64,000 bases of DNA from Mongoliitalea lutea (GTDB taxonomy: Bacteria > Bacteroidota > Bacteroidia > Cytophagales > Cyclobacteriaceae): assembly GCF_014652135.1 (NCBI RefSeq), contig NZ_BMYF01000007.1:62001-126000 (forward strand), written 5' to 3'. The notes below the pieces were generated by a model, which saw only the letters and a program-made list of their open reading frames with translations, was not told the origin of the DNA and did not search any database. The translations under genes were made by a program, and so were the position numbers. Below, one piece after another: positions 18,820-28,227 of this stretch. Numbering within the stretch: the stretch's first letter is position 1; each line of letters starts with the position of its first letter.

Positions 18820-19700
18820 TGGTATACTTGTTTATATAATTCAATGGTTTGTTTCGCTTCCAATACGTCGTGTACTCTCAAAACTTGTGCCCCACTTATC
18901 AAAGACACCATATGAAGTGCAGTAGTTCCATTTAACGAATTTTCAGCATTCACACCTAATTTTTTGTAAATCATAGACTTCCTTGAAAGCCCTACTAAAA
19001 TTGGCCGTGAAATATTCTTAAAATAAGATAAATTTTTCAGAATCCAATAGTTTTGCTCTAAAGTTTTTGCAAATCCAAATCCTGGATCCAAAATTATATC
19101 CCGAATTCCTGCTGCGATACATTCCTGATTTTTTTTGTGAAAAAACAGCAACATCTCTTTTAGAATATCCTCATATGTTGTCAGGTTTTGCATGGTCTGA
19201 GGATTGCCTCGCATATGCATAGCTATATAGGGAACGTTCAGCTGACCAACTGTTGGGATCATGGCTGAATCCAATTCTCCGGCAGCTATATCATTTACGA
19301 TATCTGCACCTGCATGGACTGCTTCTTTGGCAACTTTGGCACGAAAAGTATCTATTGAAATCCATTTTTCTGGAAATTTTTCTTTGATCAAGGATACCGC
19401 CCAAACTGTACGCTGACACTCTTCATCTTCTGAAACCTCTGATGCACCAGGACGAGTACTGTATCCACCAATATCGAAAATATCAACGCCCTCTTCAACC
19501 ATTTGAGTAGCTTTCTGTAAAAGTGCAGCTTCTTCCAATTTAACTCTACTACCTTCAAAGAAAGAGTCAGGAGTCAGATTTAGAATCCCCATTACTCTGG
19601 GCTCATCCAACAAAAAAAGCTTTCCTTTGGATTGAAGTGTTATTTTTGATGTAAAAGATTTATCTTCGATTTTCGAAGAAAGAAGAGAATTTGAACCCAT
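18816..19700 (-). CDS. folP: Dihydropteroate synthase
   Basis: FolP joins dihydropterin pyrophosphate and p-aminobenzoate in folate synthesis. VMGILNLTPDSFFEGSR near residue 35, DIGGYSTRPGA, SIDTFRAKVA, and LDPGFGFAKTLEQNY with GLSRKSM are the pterin and diphosphate binding motifs in the right order. The 294 residues include about 35 extra N-terminal ones of low complexity; no other ATG lies between, but a later non-ATG start is possible. The ATG is only 14 bases from the divergent DUF1599 start. It leads the folP-cdaA operon. Confidence 0.92.
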   Translation of the reverse strand: MGSNSLLSSKIEDKSFTSKITLQSKGKLFLLDEPRVMGILNLTPDSFFEGSRVKLEEAALLQKATQMVEEGVDIFDIGGYSTRPGASEVSEDEECQRTVWAVSLIKEKFPEKWISIDTFRAKVAKEAVHAGADIVNDIAAGELDSAMIPTVGQLNVPYIAMHMRGNPQTMQNLTTYEDILKEMLLFFHKKNQECIAAGIRDIILDPGFGFAKTLEQNYWILKNLSYFKNISRPILVGLSRKSMIYKKLGVNAENSLNGTTALHMVSLISGAQVLRVHDVLEAKQTIELYKQVYH

Positions 19701-19714
19701 TAAACTGAAAACCT

Positions 19715-20260
19715 TTGAAAACGCAAACTATCAGCGAATATAATGAAGTTATCACCCATTGTAAAGAACTTTTTAAGAAGAAAACCTTGGATTATGGAAC
19801 TGCCTGGAGAATCCTAAGACTTCCATCTATTACAGATCAAATTTTTATCAAGGCACAACGTATCCGGTCCATCCAAGAAAAAGGAAACCAAAAAGTAAAT
19901 GACCCGATTGCAGATGAATTTATCGGCATCATCAATTATTGTATCATCGCATTGATTCAATTGCAACTCCAACAGGATGAACGCTTGGAAATTCCTTTTG
20001 ATGAATTGGAACCACTTTATGACCATTGGGCCAATGCAACCCGAGGCTTGTTAGAAAATAAAAATCATGATTACGGAGAGGCTTGGCGAGATATGCGGGT
20101 ATCTTCCATTACTGATATCATCTTAATGAAATTGTACCGGGTAAAACAAATTGAAGACAATTCCGGTAAAACCTTGGTATCAGAAGGCATTGAAGCCAAC
20201 TACCAAGATATGATCAATTATGCAGTTTTCTGTTTAATCAAATTGAAAGACCATGCTTAA
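19715..20260 (+). CDS. DUF1599 family protein (duplicated domain)
   Basis: A 181-residue cytoplasmic protein with two copies of the DUF1599 domain: KKKTLDYGTAWRILRLPSITDQIFIKAQRIRSI in the first half and ENKNHDYGEAWRDMRVSSITDIILMKLYRVKQIE in the second (split here to show parts only; key residues are the DYG and W/R pairs). The domain is also called nucleotide-modification-associated domain 1; its activity is unknown. The start is a TTG right after an in-frame stop at 19706. It overlaps the next gene by 8 bases and heads the DUF1599-DoxX-aroK operon. Confidence 0.82.
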   Translation: MKTQTISEYNEVITHCKELFKKKTLDYGTAWRILRLPSITDQIFIKAQRIRSIQEKGNQKVNDPIADEFIGIINYCIIALIQLQLQQDERLEIPFDELEPLYDHWANATRGLLENKNHDYGEAWRDMRVSSITDIILMKLYRVKQIEDNSGKTLVSEGIEANYQDMINYAVFCLIKLKDHA

Positions 20261-21353
20261 AAATACGGCAATCTTACTTGTACGCTTATTTGTCGGAGGC
20301 GTTTTCATCTTCTCAGGAATGATCAAAGTCAATGACCCTGTGGGCACTGCCATTAAGCTAGAGGAATACTTCGATGTATTTTCCAATGACATTGCCTCTT
20401 TCTTCCACATATTCAAAGATATCGCCTTACCATTAGCAGTATTTTTGGTGGTATTGGAGGTTGTATTAGGGGTCATGATAATCGTAGGTTCACGGCTAAA
20501 ATGGACTTTGTACACGTTATTAGCTTTGACAGTCTTTTTTACATTTCTGACATTTTACTCTGCCTATTTTAATAAAGTCACCGATTGCGGATGTTTTGGA
20601 GATGCCATCAAACTCACTCCTTGGGAATCTTTCACCAAAGACATCATACTTTTGGTCCTACTGGGTTTTCTATTCATTTTCAGAAAAGATCTAGGCAACA
20701 ACAGTCCTACCTGGGCATCCTGGACCACACGAGTAAGCTTGGTGCTTTCGTTTATTTTAGCAATCACCGCCATTCGAAACCTTCCATTCATCGATTTTCG
20801 AGCATACAAAGAAGGGGTAAACATTCCTGAAGCAATGTTACCGTCTGCTCCATTGCAATACGAATATGTTATGACCAAGGATGGAGATGAATTTGTATTT
20901 GAATCTTACCCTATGGAGGACGGATACGAGTTTGTTGAAATGCGCCTTGTAAATGAAGATGCACTACCAAAAATCACTGATTTTGCTATTTGGAATAGTG
21001 AGGGAGATTTTACGGAAGCGATTCTGCAAGGAAATCAAGTCTTGATTTTGATTGCTAATAGTAGGAAATTAAATGTTGCCGACTTAAGAAAGATGAACGA
21101 TTTGGTAGAAGAACTCGCCAATAGTCCCATTCAGGTTTCGCTGATTGCTGCATCTTCTCAGGAAGAAATAGATGCGCTCATGCGTCAGATGAAATGGGAT
21201 ATCCCTACCTATCAAGGAGACGCTACTGTAATCAAAACTATCATGCGACCCAATCCAGGAATCATGTTGCTTCAAGACGGTACAGTTTTAAAAAAATACC
21301 ATCACAGGAACACTCCTTCTGGCTATGATGTCAAAAGTCTATATGTTCAATGA
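20253..21353 (+). CDS. DoxX/MauE-like membrane protein with thioredoxin-like tail (BT_3928 family)
   Basis: A 366-residue protein. Four hydrophobic segments of the DoxX/MauE type fill residues 1-150, with GMIKVNDPVG in the first loop and the redox-type motif TDCGCFGD (Cys-Gly-Cys) near residue 110. A soluble domain of thioredoxin-like pattern (QVLILIANSRK, then NPGIMLLQDGTVLKKY) ends the protein but has no CxxC. It may move electrons across the inner membrane; substrate unknown. It overlaps both operon partners (8 bases before, ATGA after). Confidence 0.75.
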   Translation: MLKNTAILLVRLFVGGVFIFSGMIKVNDPVGTAIKLEEYFDVFSNDIASFFHIFKDIALPLAVFLVVLEVVLGVMIIVGSRLKWTLYTLLALTVFFTFLTFYSAYFNKVTDCGCFGDAIKLTPWESFTKDIILLVLLGFLFIFRKDLGNNSPTWASWTTRVSLVLSFILAITAIRNLPFIDFRAYKEGVNIPEAMLPSAPLQYEYVMTKDGDEFVFESYPMEDGYEFVEMRLVNEDALPKITDFAIWNSEGDFTEAILQGNQVLILIANSRKLNVADLRKMNDLVEELANSPIQVSLIAASSQEEIDALMRQMKWDIPTYQGDATVIKTIMRPNPGIMLLQDGTVLKKYHHRNTPSGYDVKSLYVQ

Positions 21354-21880
21354 ATCGACCAACCCTTAAAATCGTTTTGGTAGGCCTTCCTGGCTCAGGA
21401 AAGTCGACTTTTGGAAAAAAATTGGCGATGGAGCTCAACTTCGCCTTTATTGACTTAGACGAATATGTGGAGGCGAAAGAAGGTAAAAGCATTCCAAGTA
21501 TCTTTTACGAACATGGTGAAGGTGCTTTTAGAAATCTAGAAACTAAGTATTTAAATGAAACATTAGATTTAATTGAAGGCTTTGTTTTATCAACAGGTGG
21601 TGGCACGCCATGTTTTAATGACAATATGGAGCTCATCAATACAAAATCAATCTCCGTTTTCTTAGATATTCCGATCGAAACAATTCACAAGCGACTATTG
21701 CATTCAGAAGGTGACCGCCCACTTTTTAATGGTCTCGACAGTACCGAACTTAAAACCAAGCTAGAAGACTTGGCACAGATACGAACACCTTATTACAATC
21801 AAGCAAAAATAAAGCTCAGTGGAGAAGAAATCTCTACTGAGCTTGTACTATCTGAGCTTTTAGGATTTTTTAAAAGTTGA
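21350..21880 (+). CDS. aroK: Shikimate kinase
   Basis: AroK (176 residues) phosphorylates shikimate on the way to chorismate. The P-loop GLPGSGKST, the shikimate-binding FIDLDEYVE with the metal Asp, the FRNLE Arg, STGGGTPCF and the lid residue region EGDRPLF are all present, and length is normal. It overlaps the DoxX gene by 4 bases and runs 11 bases into the convergent OmpP1-like gene. The end of the coding region holds a strong hairpin (21812-21844). Confidence 0.93.
   Translation: MNRPTLKIVLVGLPGSGKSTFGKKLAMELNFAFIDLDEYVEAKEGKSIPSIFYEHGEGAFRNLETKYLNETLDLIEGFVLSTGGGTPCFNDNMELINTKSISVFLDIPIETIHKRLLHSEGDRPLFNGLDSTELKTKLEDLAQIRTPYYNQAKIKLSGEEISTELVLSELLGFFKS
21812..21844. other. Strong hairpin inside the 3' end of aroK
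   Basis: AAGCTCAGT-G-GAGA (21812-21825), loop AGAAA, TCTC-T-ACTGAGCTT (21831-21844): a 14-bp stem with a single G-T pair, within coding sequence and ~26 bases before the convergent gene's end. No T-run follows directly; GAGCTTTT follows at 21853. Confidence 0.5.
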
Positions 21881-23387
21881 TTCCGAAAGTTAAACTTCCC
21901 GAGTTGATCGTATTCCTAATTTCTGTTATTGGACCTATGTTAATTCCGTTCTCAATAAAAGGAAAGGAATTATACAATTGATCAAACATCATGACTGAAT
22001 ACGAGAAGTCAATATAAAACTTATTGAATCGTACGCCAGCACCACCAGAAAATTGTTGTGCAGATCTATCGAAGTCTGAGGTTCTAAATGGATCTCCATA
22101 GAATCCATAACCACCTCTTAATCGGAAAATATCTTTTCTAAATTCCCCACCGAAACGGTAATTCACTGTCTGACCGTATAAGCGTCTTATCTCCAAATTG
22201 TCATCTGATGGATTAAAATCTCTGGAATTTATTCTGGCTGTACTATAATCTAAGAAATCAACGTCTGCCGTCAAAAACCCATGCTTTCCAACAAAGAAGG
22301 TAGCTCCACCGCTCACTCGTAAAGGAGTATTCAAGTTAAAAGTACCCAAAACTATATCTGTCCGCGCCTCTTCTCTTCCAAGCGTAATGTTTTCAGGCTC
22401 AAAAAAGAAGTTGTCAAACAAATTCACCATGCCTGCTTCATATTGCTCATTGAATCGATACCAAGTAGGTGATTGGAAATTAAATCCAATATTCACTTGA
22501 TCTATCGGCTTGTAGATTGCACCAAAATTCAAACTCACTCCACCTCCGGTCATTTCCAGAAACTCTGTAAGGGTTGAAGTAATCAATGGTTCATTAAAGA
22601 ATTCTTCTGTATACCTTCTATCTCTTCGGAAGTTAGCAGCTGTAAACATTACCCCTGCCCCTACGAACAGTTTGTTGTAAAAATTGGCTCCATACGAGAA
22701 GGTCGTTTGAGAAGTTCTACCCGTAGTTATGATCGTTTCATCCTGAAATGGAAAGCCGAGGACAAATGAATCATACTGAGTAGGGTTTGTGATAGGACTA
22801 CCACCTTGATCCACAGTTATAGGGTTAATCAAAAAAGTTTCGTAAGCTAGGCCTGTTAATCCTGCATTTTGGATCTGGCTTTCAGGAATTCCATTAGACC
22901 TTTGTAGGAAAAAGTCAATGATTGAAATATCCCCTTCAATATCTGAGAAATACCCAAAGTCTGTATTGAAATAATTACTTCTATTGAAGCTGATACCAAA
23001 GGAACCACCTCTAAATGCTCCGCTTTGTAAGGGACCTTTTGGGTTAGCAATGACTACTCCAATATTTGGTAAGGCAAAATTGCTTGTTCTATTTTCCTGT
23101 ACTTGATCCAAAAAATTGGATTCTGTGATCCAATTATTGATCGTAGGAGTCATACTGAATTCTGATCTTCTAAAGAATCCCAAACCTGCGGGATTCATAT
23201 GAATATTAGAAATATCTCCTCCTAAGGACATTTGAGCTCCTCCTAAGCCGTTGATACGGGCGGAACCTGAGGAACGAAACTGACTGAAACGTAAAGCATC
23301 TTCAAAATATCCGAATTGTGCAAATGCCTGTTGATAATCAAAGACATACATCACAAGGATCAAAAAAAAGATTTTTAAGATTCTCAT
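21870..23387 (-). CDS. Outer-membrane FadL/OmpP1-type beta-barrel protein
   Basis: A 505-residue protein with a signal peptide ending in AFAQ near residue 24. The mature start ALRFSQFRSSGSARINGLGGAQ and the NIHMNPAGLGFF motif are those of Bacteroidota OmpP1/FadL-like transporters, and repeated aromatic amphipathic strands end in LTFGINF. FadL proteins pass hydrophobic compounds through the outer membrane; the ligand here is unknown. PorV at 3585 has the same fold, but this copy has no PorV signature and is not beside secretion genes. Convergent with aroK. Confidence 0.82.
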   Translation of the reverse strand: MRILKIFFLILVMYVFDYQQAFAQFGYFEDALRFSQFRSSGSARINGLGGAQMSLGGDISNIHMNPAGLGFFRRSEFSMTPTINNWITESNFLDQVQENRTSNFALPNIGVVIANPKGPLQSGAFRGGSFGISFNRSNYFNTDFGYFSDIEGDISIIDFFLQRSNGIPESQIQNAGLTGLAYETFLINPITVDQGGSPITNPTQYDSFVLGFPFQDETIITTGRTSQTTFSYGANFYNKLFVGAGVMFTAANFRRDRRYTEEFFNEPLITSTLTEFLEMTGGGVSLNFGAIYKPIDQVNIGFNFQSPTWYRFNEQYEAGMVNLFDNFFFEPENITLGREEARTDIVLGTFNLNTPLRVSGGATFFVGKHGFLTADVDFLDYSTARINSRDFNPSDDNLEIRRLYGQTVNYRFGGEFRKDIFRLRGGYGFYGDPFRTSDFDRSAQQFSGGAGVRFNKFYIDFSYSVMMFDQLYNSFPFIENGINIGPITEIRNTINSGSLTFGINF

Positions 23388-23444
23388 ATAGGTTAATGAA
23401 TAGTATTGGTTAGTTTTCTTACTTGTTGGGGCAAAATTCGAGCC

Positions 23445-23471
23445 AAAAAAAGGGGGAATTAATTCCCCCTT
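23445..23471 (-). terminator. Terminator overlapping the end of the Gly-rich lipoprotein gene
   Basis: A perfect 22-base palindrome at 23450-23471 (AAGGGGGAATT and its complement) is followed, on the minus strand, by a T7 run. The stop codon of the gene (23459-23461) sits in the middle of the palindrome, so the hairpin includes the last four codons. Confidence 0.85.
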
Positions 23472-24895
23472 CCTCCTCGTGAGCCTCCGCCACCGCCGGA
23501 GCTAACACCTCCGCCGCCACTTCTCATTCCGCCACCGCCGGAGCTAAATCCTCCGCTGCTTGCACCAGAACTTCTGGATGGAGCAGAACCAAACGATGAG
23601 CTTCTATTAGAAGGAGCTGTCATACCTGATGACCTGGAAGGTGCAGCCTGTCTTTGGAAGGAATTGGTATTTCCTCTATTGTACGAAGGACTTGCACTTC
23701 TAGTGTTTGTTCTATTATATGAAGGACTAGCTGAACGGTTTGCTGGCATAGCACCTCTATTGTTAAATCCTGTGTTATTACCTCTTGCAGCCGCTGGATT
23801 AACAGCTGAACCTCTGTTTCCAGCTGATCTAGTATATGCTGGATTAGCGCTATTTACTGCTGAATTTCTGCTTGGTCTAGTTGCAGCAGCTGAACTAGTA
23901 GTTCTATTTCCTGCTCCCGGAGCACTAGCTACTCTACTTCTATTGCTGTAAAGATCGTTTTGAGACCTTGCGAAATCTCTGTTAGAGTTCACTCTATTAT
24001 TAGGTGTGGAAGCGTTTGCGCTACTTGCAGCATCTCTTCTTGCAGCTCTAGCAGTAGCTGGAGCGCCAGAAGTTGCACCTCCTCTATAACCTGGAGCCAT
24101 AGAAGCACCTGTTCCTGGACGAGCACCTCTTACAATCCTACGCTGTCCTTCAGCACCACCCCATCCTGGATTTACTACGATCAAACCTGGAGCTCCCCAG
24201 CCCCATCCTGGGCCAAAGCCTCCCCAGCCAAAGCCAGGTCTCATCCATGGGTTACCCCACATACCGCCCCAACCAAAGCCAGCATGCATACCCCAACCTG
24301 GTCTCATACCCCAGCCCCAACCTGGACCAAAGCCCATGCCGAATCCAGGACCGAAGCCCATACCAGGCCAGAATGGATCCCAGAAAGGATCCCACATGCC
24401 CATCATGCCCATGCCTCCCCAGCCCATGCCAGGCATCATCCATGGATTGCCCCACATACCTCCACCAAAGCCAAAGCCAAGACCAAGGTTGAAGTTCATT
24501 CGGGGTTGATTCCATCCCATGCCATTAGCACCGGCACCATAGAAATTATTGTAGACATTTACATTTGGAGCAGCCTGCGTTTCAACGTCATCAAAATAAA
24601 CAGTCTCATTGTCTTGGACATTTTGTTCTGAATAACGTGCGATGTACTCAGGATTCACATTTCTTGCCGAAAAATTTTCTTGCTGAAAACTCTCCTGCGT
24701 CAGAGAATTGAAAGATCTGAAGTTTTCTGGATTGTTGTTACGTACAGCGAATTCAGTTGCCACACGAGCATCTGAAGCCATGAAGTAAAGGTCGTCAGTT
24801 TCACCACCTTTCATGGCATTGAATGAAGTACTACAGGATGTTAATGCGATCACTGCAGCTACTCCAAAGGGCAAGAAATTGTTTAATCGTTTCAT
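23459..24895 (-). CDS. Gly/Trp/Met-rich low-complexity lipoprotein, unknown function
   Basis: 478 residues from the ATG at 24895; an ATG 66 bases upstream is open but would bury the lipoprotein signal MKRLNNFLPFG..ALTSC, whose Cys is near residue 20. Parts in order: acidic N-terminal part with DDLYFMASDARVATEF; residues ~115-240 of G, W, M, P and F (units like MGFGPGWGWGMRPG); residues ~240-440 of S, N, R, A and T (units like SASPSYNRTNTRS); and a G/S tail ending SRGGRGN. It is exported and lipid-anchored; a fibrous or matrix role is only a guess. No function is recognised. Confidence 0.75.
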   Translation of the reverse strand: MKRLNNFLPFGVAAVIALTSCSTSFNAMKGGETDDLYFMASDARVATEFAVRNNNPENFRSFNSLTQESFQQENFSARNVNPEYIARYSEQNVQDNETVYFDDVETQAAPNVNVYNNFYGAGANGMGWNQPRMNFNLGLGFGFGGGMWGNPWMMPGMGWGGMGMMGMWDPFWDPFWPGMGFGPGFGMGFGPGWGWGMRPGWGMHAGFGWGGMWGNPWMRPGFGWGGFGPGWGWGAPGLIVVNPGWGGAEGQRRIVRGARPGTGASMAPGYRGGATSGAPATARAARRDAASSANASTPNNRVNSNRDFARSQNDLYSNRSRVASAPGAGNRTTSSAAATRPSRNSAVNSANPAYTRSAGNRGSAVNPAAARGNNTGFNNRGAMPANRSASPSYNRTNTRSASPSYNRGNTNSFQRQAAPSRSSGMTAPSNRSSSFGSAPSRSSGASSGGFSSGGGGMRSGGGGVSSGGGGGSRGGRGN

Positions 24896-24960
24896 TTGTT
24901 TGGCTTTTACTTGTACTCTTTTTATACGAGGCAAATACCTGAGGGTTGTAATATTTCCCA

Positions 24961-24968
24961 TATATTTG
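24961..24968 (+). promoter_or_regulatory. -7 promoter box of proS
   Basis: TATATTTG is an exact TAnnTTTG match, 53 bases before the proS ATG. The nearest upstream TTG (24946-24948) is too close to be a normal -33 element. Confidence 0.5.
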
Positions 24969-25021
24969 CCTGAAATATAGTTGAGCGAATATAAATAGAT
25001 TTTTCAAATCAAAAAAATACT

Positions 25022-26503
25022 ATGAGCAAAGGATTGCCAAAAAGAAGTGAAGACTACTCTTTGTGGTACAATGAATTAGTAAAAAGGGCTGATTTGGCAG
25101 AAAACTCTGCCGTCAGAGGATGCATGGTCATCAAACCTTATGGCTATTCTATTTGGGAAAAGATGCAGGCTGAATTAGACCGGATGTTTAAAGAAACCGG
25201 TCATACCAATGCCTACTTCCCTCTCTTTATCCCCAAATCATACCTCTCTAAAGAAGCTAGCCACGTGGAAGGCTTCGCAAAGGAGTGCGCTGTAGTCACC
25301 CATTACAGACTCAAAAACTCGGAAGATGGTAAAGGAGTAGTCGTCGACCCTGACGCTAAATTGGAGGAAGAACTGATCGTAAGACCAACTTCTGAAACAG
25401 TTATTTGGAGTACCTATAAAAATTGGATTCAGTCTTATAGAGATTTGCCTTTATTAGTAAATCAATGGGCAAACGTCGTAAGATGGGAAATGAGAACCAG
25501 GCTATTCTTACGTACGACTGAATTCCTTTGGCAAGAAGGTCATACTGCACACGCCTCTAAGGAAGAAGCAATAGCTGAAACAGTACAAATGATGAATGTC
25601 TATGCACAGTTTGCAGAAGAATTCATGGCACTTCCTGTCGTGAAAGGTGTAAAAAGTGAAAATGAGCGCTTTGCAGGTGCAGAAGACACCTATTGCATTG
25701 AAGCTTTGATGCAGGATGGAAAAGCATTACAGGCAGGGACTTCACATTTCTTGGGACAAAACTTCGCGAAAGCATTTGATGTAAAGTTTGCTACTAAAGA
25801 GGGTGGATTAGACCATGTCTGGGGTACAAGCTGGGGAGTAAGCACACGCTTGATGGGTGCTTTGATCATGGCACACTCTGATGACAACGGATTGGTATTA
25901 CCTCCTAAATTAGCTCCTATTCAAGTAGTGATTGTTCCTATTTATAAAGGAGAAGAAGAACTACAAAAAATCTCTGAAAAAGCTCATGATATCATGAAGC
26001 AACTCAGAAGAGTAGGTATCACAGTAAAGTTTGACGATCGGGACACGCACAAGCCAGGATGGAAATTTGCGGAATATGAACTAAAGGGAGTGCCTTTGAG
26101 AATTGCGATGGGACCTAGAGATCTGGAGAACAACACAGTAGAACTTGCCCGAAGAGATACATTGACAAAGTCAACACTTTCTTTAGAAGGTATTTCTATC
26201 ACAGATTACATCTTAGACTTATTGGATGAAATTCAGGCAACGATTTATTCCAAGGCCTTAAATTTCCGCACAGAAATGACTAGCGAAGCCAATTCTTGGG
26301 AGGAATTTCAAGAAATATTGGAATCTAAAGGTGGCTTTATCGCTGCCCATTGGGATGGCACAACCGAAACGGAAGAAAAAATTAAAGAACTGACCAAAGC
26401 AACAATACGCTGCATTCCAATTGATGCAAAAGAAGAGGAAGGCGCTTGTATTCTTACAGGTAAACCATCAAATAAGCGAGTCCTATTTGCAAGAGCTTAC
26501 TAA
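25022..26503 (+). CDS. proS: Prolyl-tRNA synthetase (short, archaeal/eukaryal-type ProS)
   Basis: A 493-residue class II synthetase that charges tRNA-Pro. It has the core without the bacterial editing insert: motif 2 ([21 protein letters not shown], then [13 protein letters not shown]), motif 3 in [21 protein letters not shown], an anticodon-binding domain ([27 protein letters not shown]) and a C-terminal zinc-domain-like part. It is monocistronic: own promoter and a terminator at 26567-26598. Confidence 0.95.
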   Translation: MSKGLPKRSEDYSLWYNELVKRADLAENSAVRGCMVIKPYGYSIWEKMQAELDRMFKETGHTNAYFPLFIPKSYLSKEASHVEGFAKECAVVTHYRLKNSEDGKGVVVDPDAKLEEELIVRPTSETVIWSTYKNWIQSYRDLPLLVNQWANVVRWEMRTRLFLRTTEFLWQEGHTAHASKEEAIAETVQMMNVYAQFAEEFMALPVVKGVKSENERFAGAEDTYCIEALMQDGKALQAGTSHFLGQNFAKAFDVKFATKEGGLDHVWGTSWGVSTRLMGALIMAHSDDNGLVLPPKLAPIQVVIVPIYKGEEELQKISEKAHDIMKQLRRVGITVKFDDRDTHKPGWKFAEYELKGVPLRIAMGPRDLENNTVELARRDTLTKSTLSLEGISITDYILDLLDEIQATIYSKALNFRTEMTSEANSWEEFQEILESKGGFIAAHWDGTTETEEKIKELTKATIRCIPIDAKEEEGACILTGKPSNKRVLFARAY

Positions 26504-26566
26504 TCGTATTCGGTCATAATTAAGACTACATATTCAATTCACGCTTTAAAAAATTAATTCAATTTA

Positions 26567-26598
26567 AACGCCGGACTTAAACGTCTGGCGTTTTTTTT
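26567..26598 (+). terminator. proS terminator
   Basis: ACGCCGGAC (26568-26576), loop TTAAAC, GTCTGGCGT (26583-26591) with one wobble pair, then T8. Confidence 0.88.
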
Positions 26599-26666
26599 CG
26601 GATAAAATCCCTATATTGGATTGCTTTTCAAAACACGTCGTGTGTTTCACCTTTAGTTGACTGAAA

Positions 26667-27128
26667 ATGACTTGGTTTATTTTAATTAGCCTTTTATCAA
26701 TTGGGCTAATCTTGGTAGTAGCAGAAGTTTTATTTGTGCCGGGCACCACACTTGTTGGTATCTTAGGTGCTTTAGTAACGATCGCAGGTGTATATTATGC
26801 CTTTATCAGCTTGGAAAAAAATATTGCTTACGCAGTAACAGCAGGAGCATTGACAGTTAATCTGGCAGCCCTAGTCTACGGTTTACGTTCAGGGGTTTGG
26901 AATAAATTTGCGTTAAAAAATTCCATGCAAAGCAGAGCTTTTGACAACCGTTTGGATGGTTTATACGTCCAAATGGAGGGTGTTGCCACATCCGACATCA
27001 AACCTATTGGAAAGGCAGAATTCGCCGACAAAATTTATGAAGTGAAATCCGACGCAGGATTTATCCGGGTCGGCACCAAAGTTTGGATTAGTAAATTAGA
27101 AAATAATACAATCACCGTAAAAGTATAA
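26667..27128 (+). CDS. NfeD-like membrane protein
   Basis: A 153-residue protein of the short NfeD type: two to three hydrophobic segments (residues ~5-75, including VVAEVLFVPGTTLVGILGALV) and a C-terminal OB-fold (GVATSDIKPIGKAEF, then GFIRVGTKVWISKLENNTITVKV). NfeD proteins act with flotillins in membrane microdomains, and the floA gene follows after 3 bases, which supports the call. A partial -7 box (TATATTGG, 26612-26619) lies upstream. Confidence 0.88.
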   Translation: MTWFILISLLSIGLILVVAEVLFVPGTTLVGILGALVTIAGVYYAFISLEKNIAYAVTAGALTVNLAALVYGLRSGVWNKFALKNSMQSRAFDNRLDGLYVQMEGVATSDIKPIGKAEFADKIYEVKSDAGFIRVGTKVWISKLENNTITVKV

Positions 27129-27131
27129 CTT

Positions 27132-28148
27132 ATGGAAATAACCAATTCAGCATTTATATTATTTGCTGCCTTTGCAGGCTTAACCCTGCTTTTTATCTTC
27201 TTGTACTTTGTCCCTGTTAACCTATGGATTACAGCCATATTTGCCAATGTAAAGGTAGGTATTGGAGAATTGATCGGGATGCGTATCCGAAAAGTACCAC
27301 CAAGTGTAATCGTAAATGCTATGATTACAGCCACAAAAGCAGGGCTTGATTTGACAACCAATGACCTTGAAACGCACTATTTGGCAGGAGGGAACGTCCC
27401 TAATGTAATCCGAGCACTGATTTCTGCAGATAAAGCGAATATCAACTTGAGTTTCAAACAGGCTACCGCTATTGACCTTGCAGGTAGAGATGTATTCGAA
27501 GCGGTACAAATATCTGTAAATCCAAAAGTAATCAACACGCCTTCAGTAGCGGCAGTTGCAGCAGATGGTATTCAATTGATTGCCAAAGCTCGTGTAACCG
27601 TTCGCGCTAATATTGCTCAGTTGGTCGGTGGTGCCGGTGAGGACACCATATTGGCAAGAGTTGGTGAAGGTATCGTAACTTCCATCGGTTCTGCTCAAAA
27701 CCACAAAATGGTTCTTGAAAACCCGGATAAAATCTCCAAACTAGTTTTGGAAAGAGGTTTAGATGCAGGTACCGCTTTTGAAATACTTTCTATTGATATC
27801 GCAGATATCGATGTGGGTACCAACATTGGCGCAAAATTACAAATAGATCAAGCCTCTGCTGACTTAAAAGTTGCAGAAGCCAAAGCAGAAGAAAGACGTG
27901 CGATGGCCGTTGCATTGGAGCAGGAGATGAAGGCTAAAGCCGTTGAAATGAGAGCTAAAGTTATCGAAGCTGAGGCAGAGGTTCCAAAAGCTATTTCAGA
28001 AGCCTTCAGATCAGGAAATTTAGGAGTAATGGATTATTACAAAATGGAAAACATCAAGTCTGATACTGAAATGAGGTCATCAATTGCTGACCCGGGAAGT
28101 AGCAGTTCATCTTCTTCCTCTACTTCCAGTCTAGACCCGAACAAATAA
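27132..28148 (+). CDS. floA: Flotillin-like protein FloA
   Basis: A 338-residue scaffold of functional membrane microdomains. It has an N-terminal hydrophobic hairpin (residues ~5-30), an SPFH region with [23 protein letters not shown] and [20 protein letters not shown], and a coiled coil rich in A, E and K (residues ~238-295). The last ~15 residues form a Ser run (seven S, then TSS) before LDPNK, not part of the family core. It is in one operon with the NfeD gene (3-base gap) and ended by a hairpin at 28166-28203. Confidence 0.93.
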   Translation: MEITNSAFILFAAFAGLTLLFIFLYFVPVNLWITAIFANVKVGIGELIGMRIRKVPPSVIVNAMITATKAGLDLTTNDLETHYLAGGNVPNVIRALISADKANINLSFKQATAIDLAGRDVFEAVQISVNPKVINTPSVAAVAADGIQLIAKARVTVRANIAQLVGGAGEDTILARVGEGIVTSIGSAQNHKMVLENPDKISKLVLERGLDAGTAFEILSIDIADIDVGTNIGAKLQIDQASADLKVAEAKAEERRAMAVALEQEMKAKAVEMRAKVIEAEAEVPKAISEAFRSGNLGVMDYYKMENIKSDTEMRSSIADPGSSSSSSSSTSSLDPNK

Positions 28149-28165
28149 TAGTTTCTACCTAGATT

Positions 28166-28204
28166 AAAAAAAGCCAGTCAAATAAAAATTGACTGGCTTT
28201 TTTC
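28166..28204. terminator. Bidirectional terminator between floA and the WG-repeat gene
   Basis: AAAAAAAGCCAGTCA (28166-28180), a 9-base loop, TGACTGGCTTTTTT (28190-28203): a long perfect stem with A and T tracts on the two sides, placed between convergent genes. Confidence 0.9.
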
Positions 28205-28227
28205 TTTTTAACAACTATACATTTGGA

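Noticed and set aside
23664-24631. Long antisense open frames (95, 223 and 81 codons) opposite the Gly-rich lipoprotein gene
   Set aside because: They come from the low-complexity codon use of the sense strand; translations are compositionally odd (runs of S, T, H, P) and have no start context or family.
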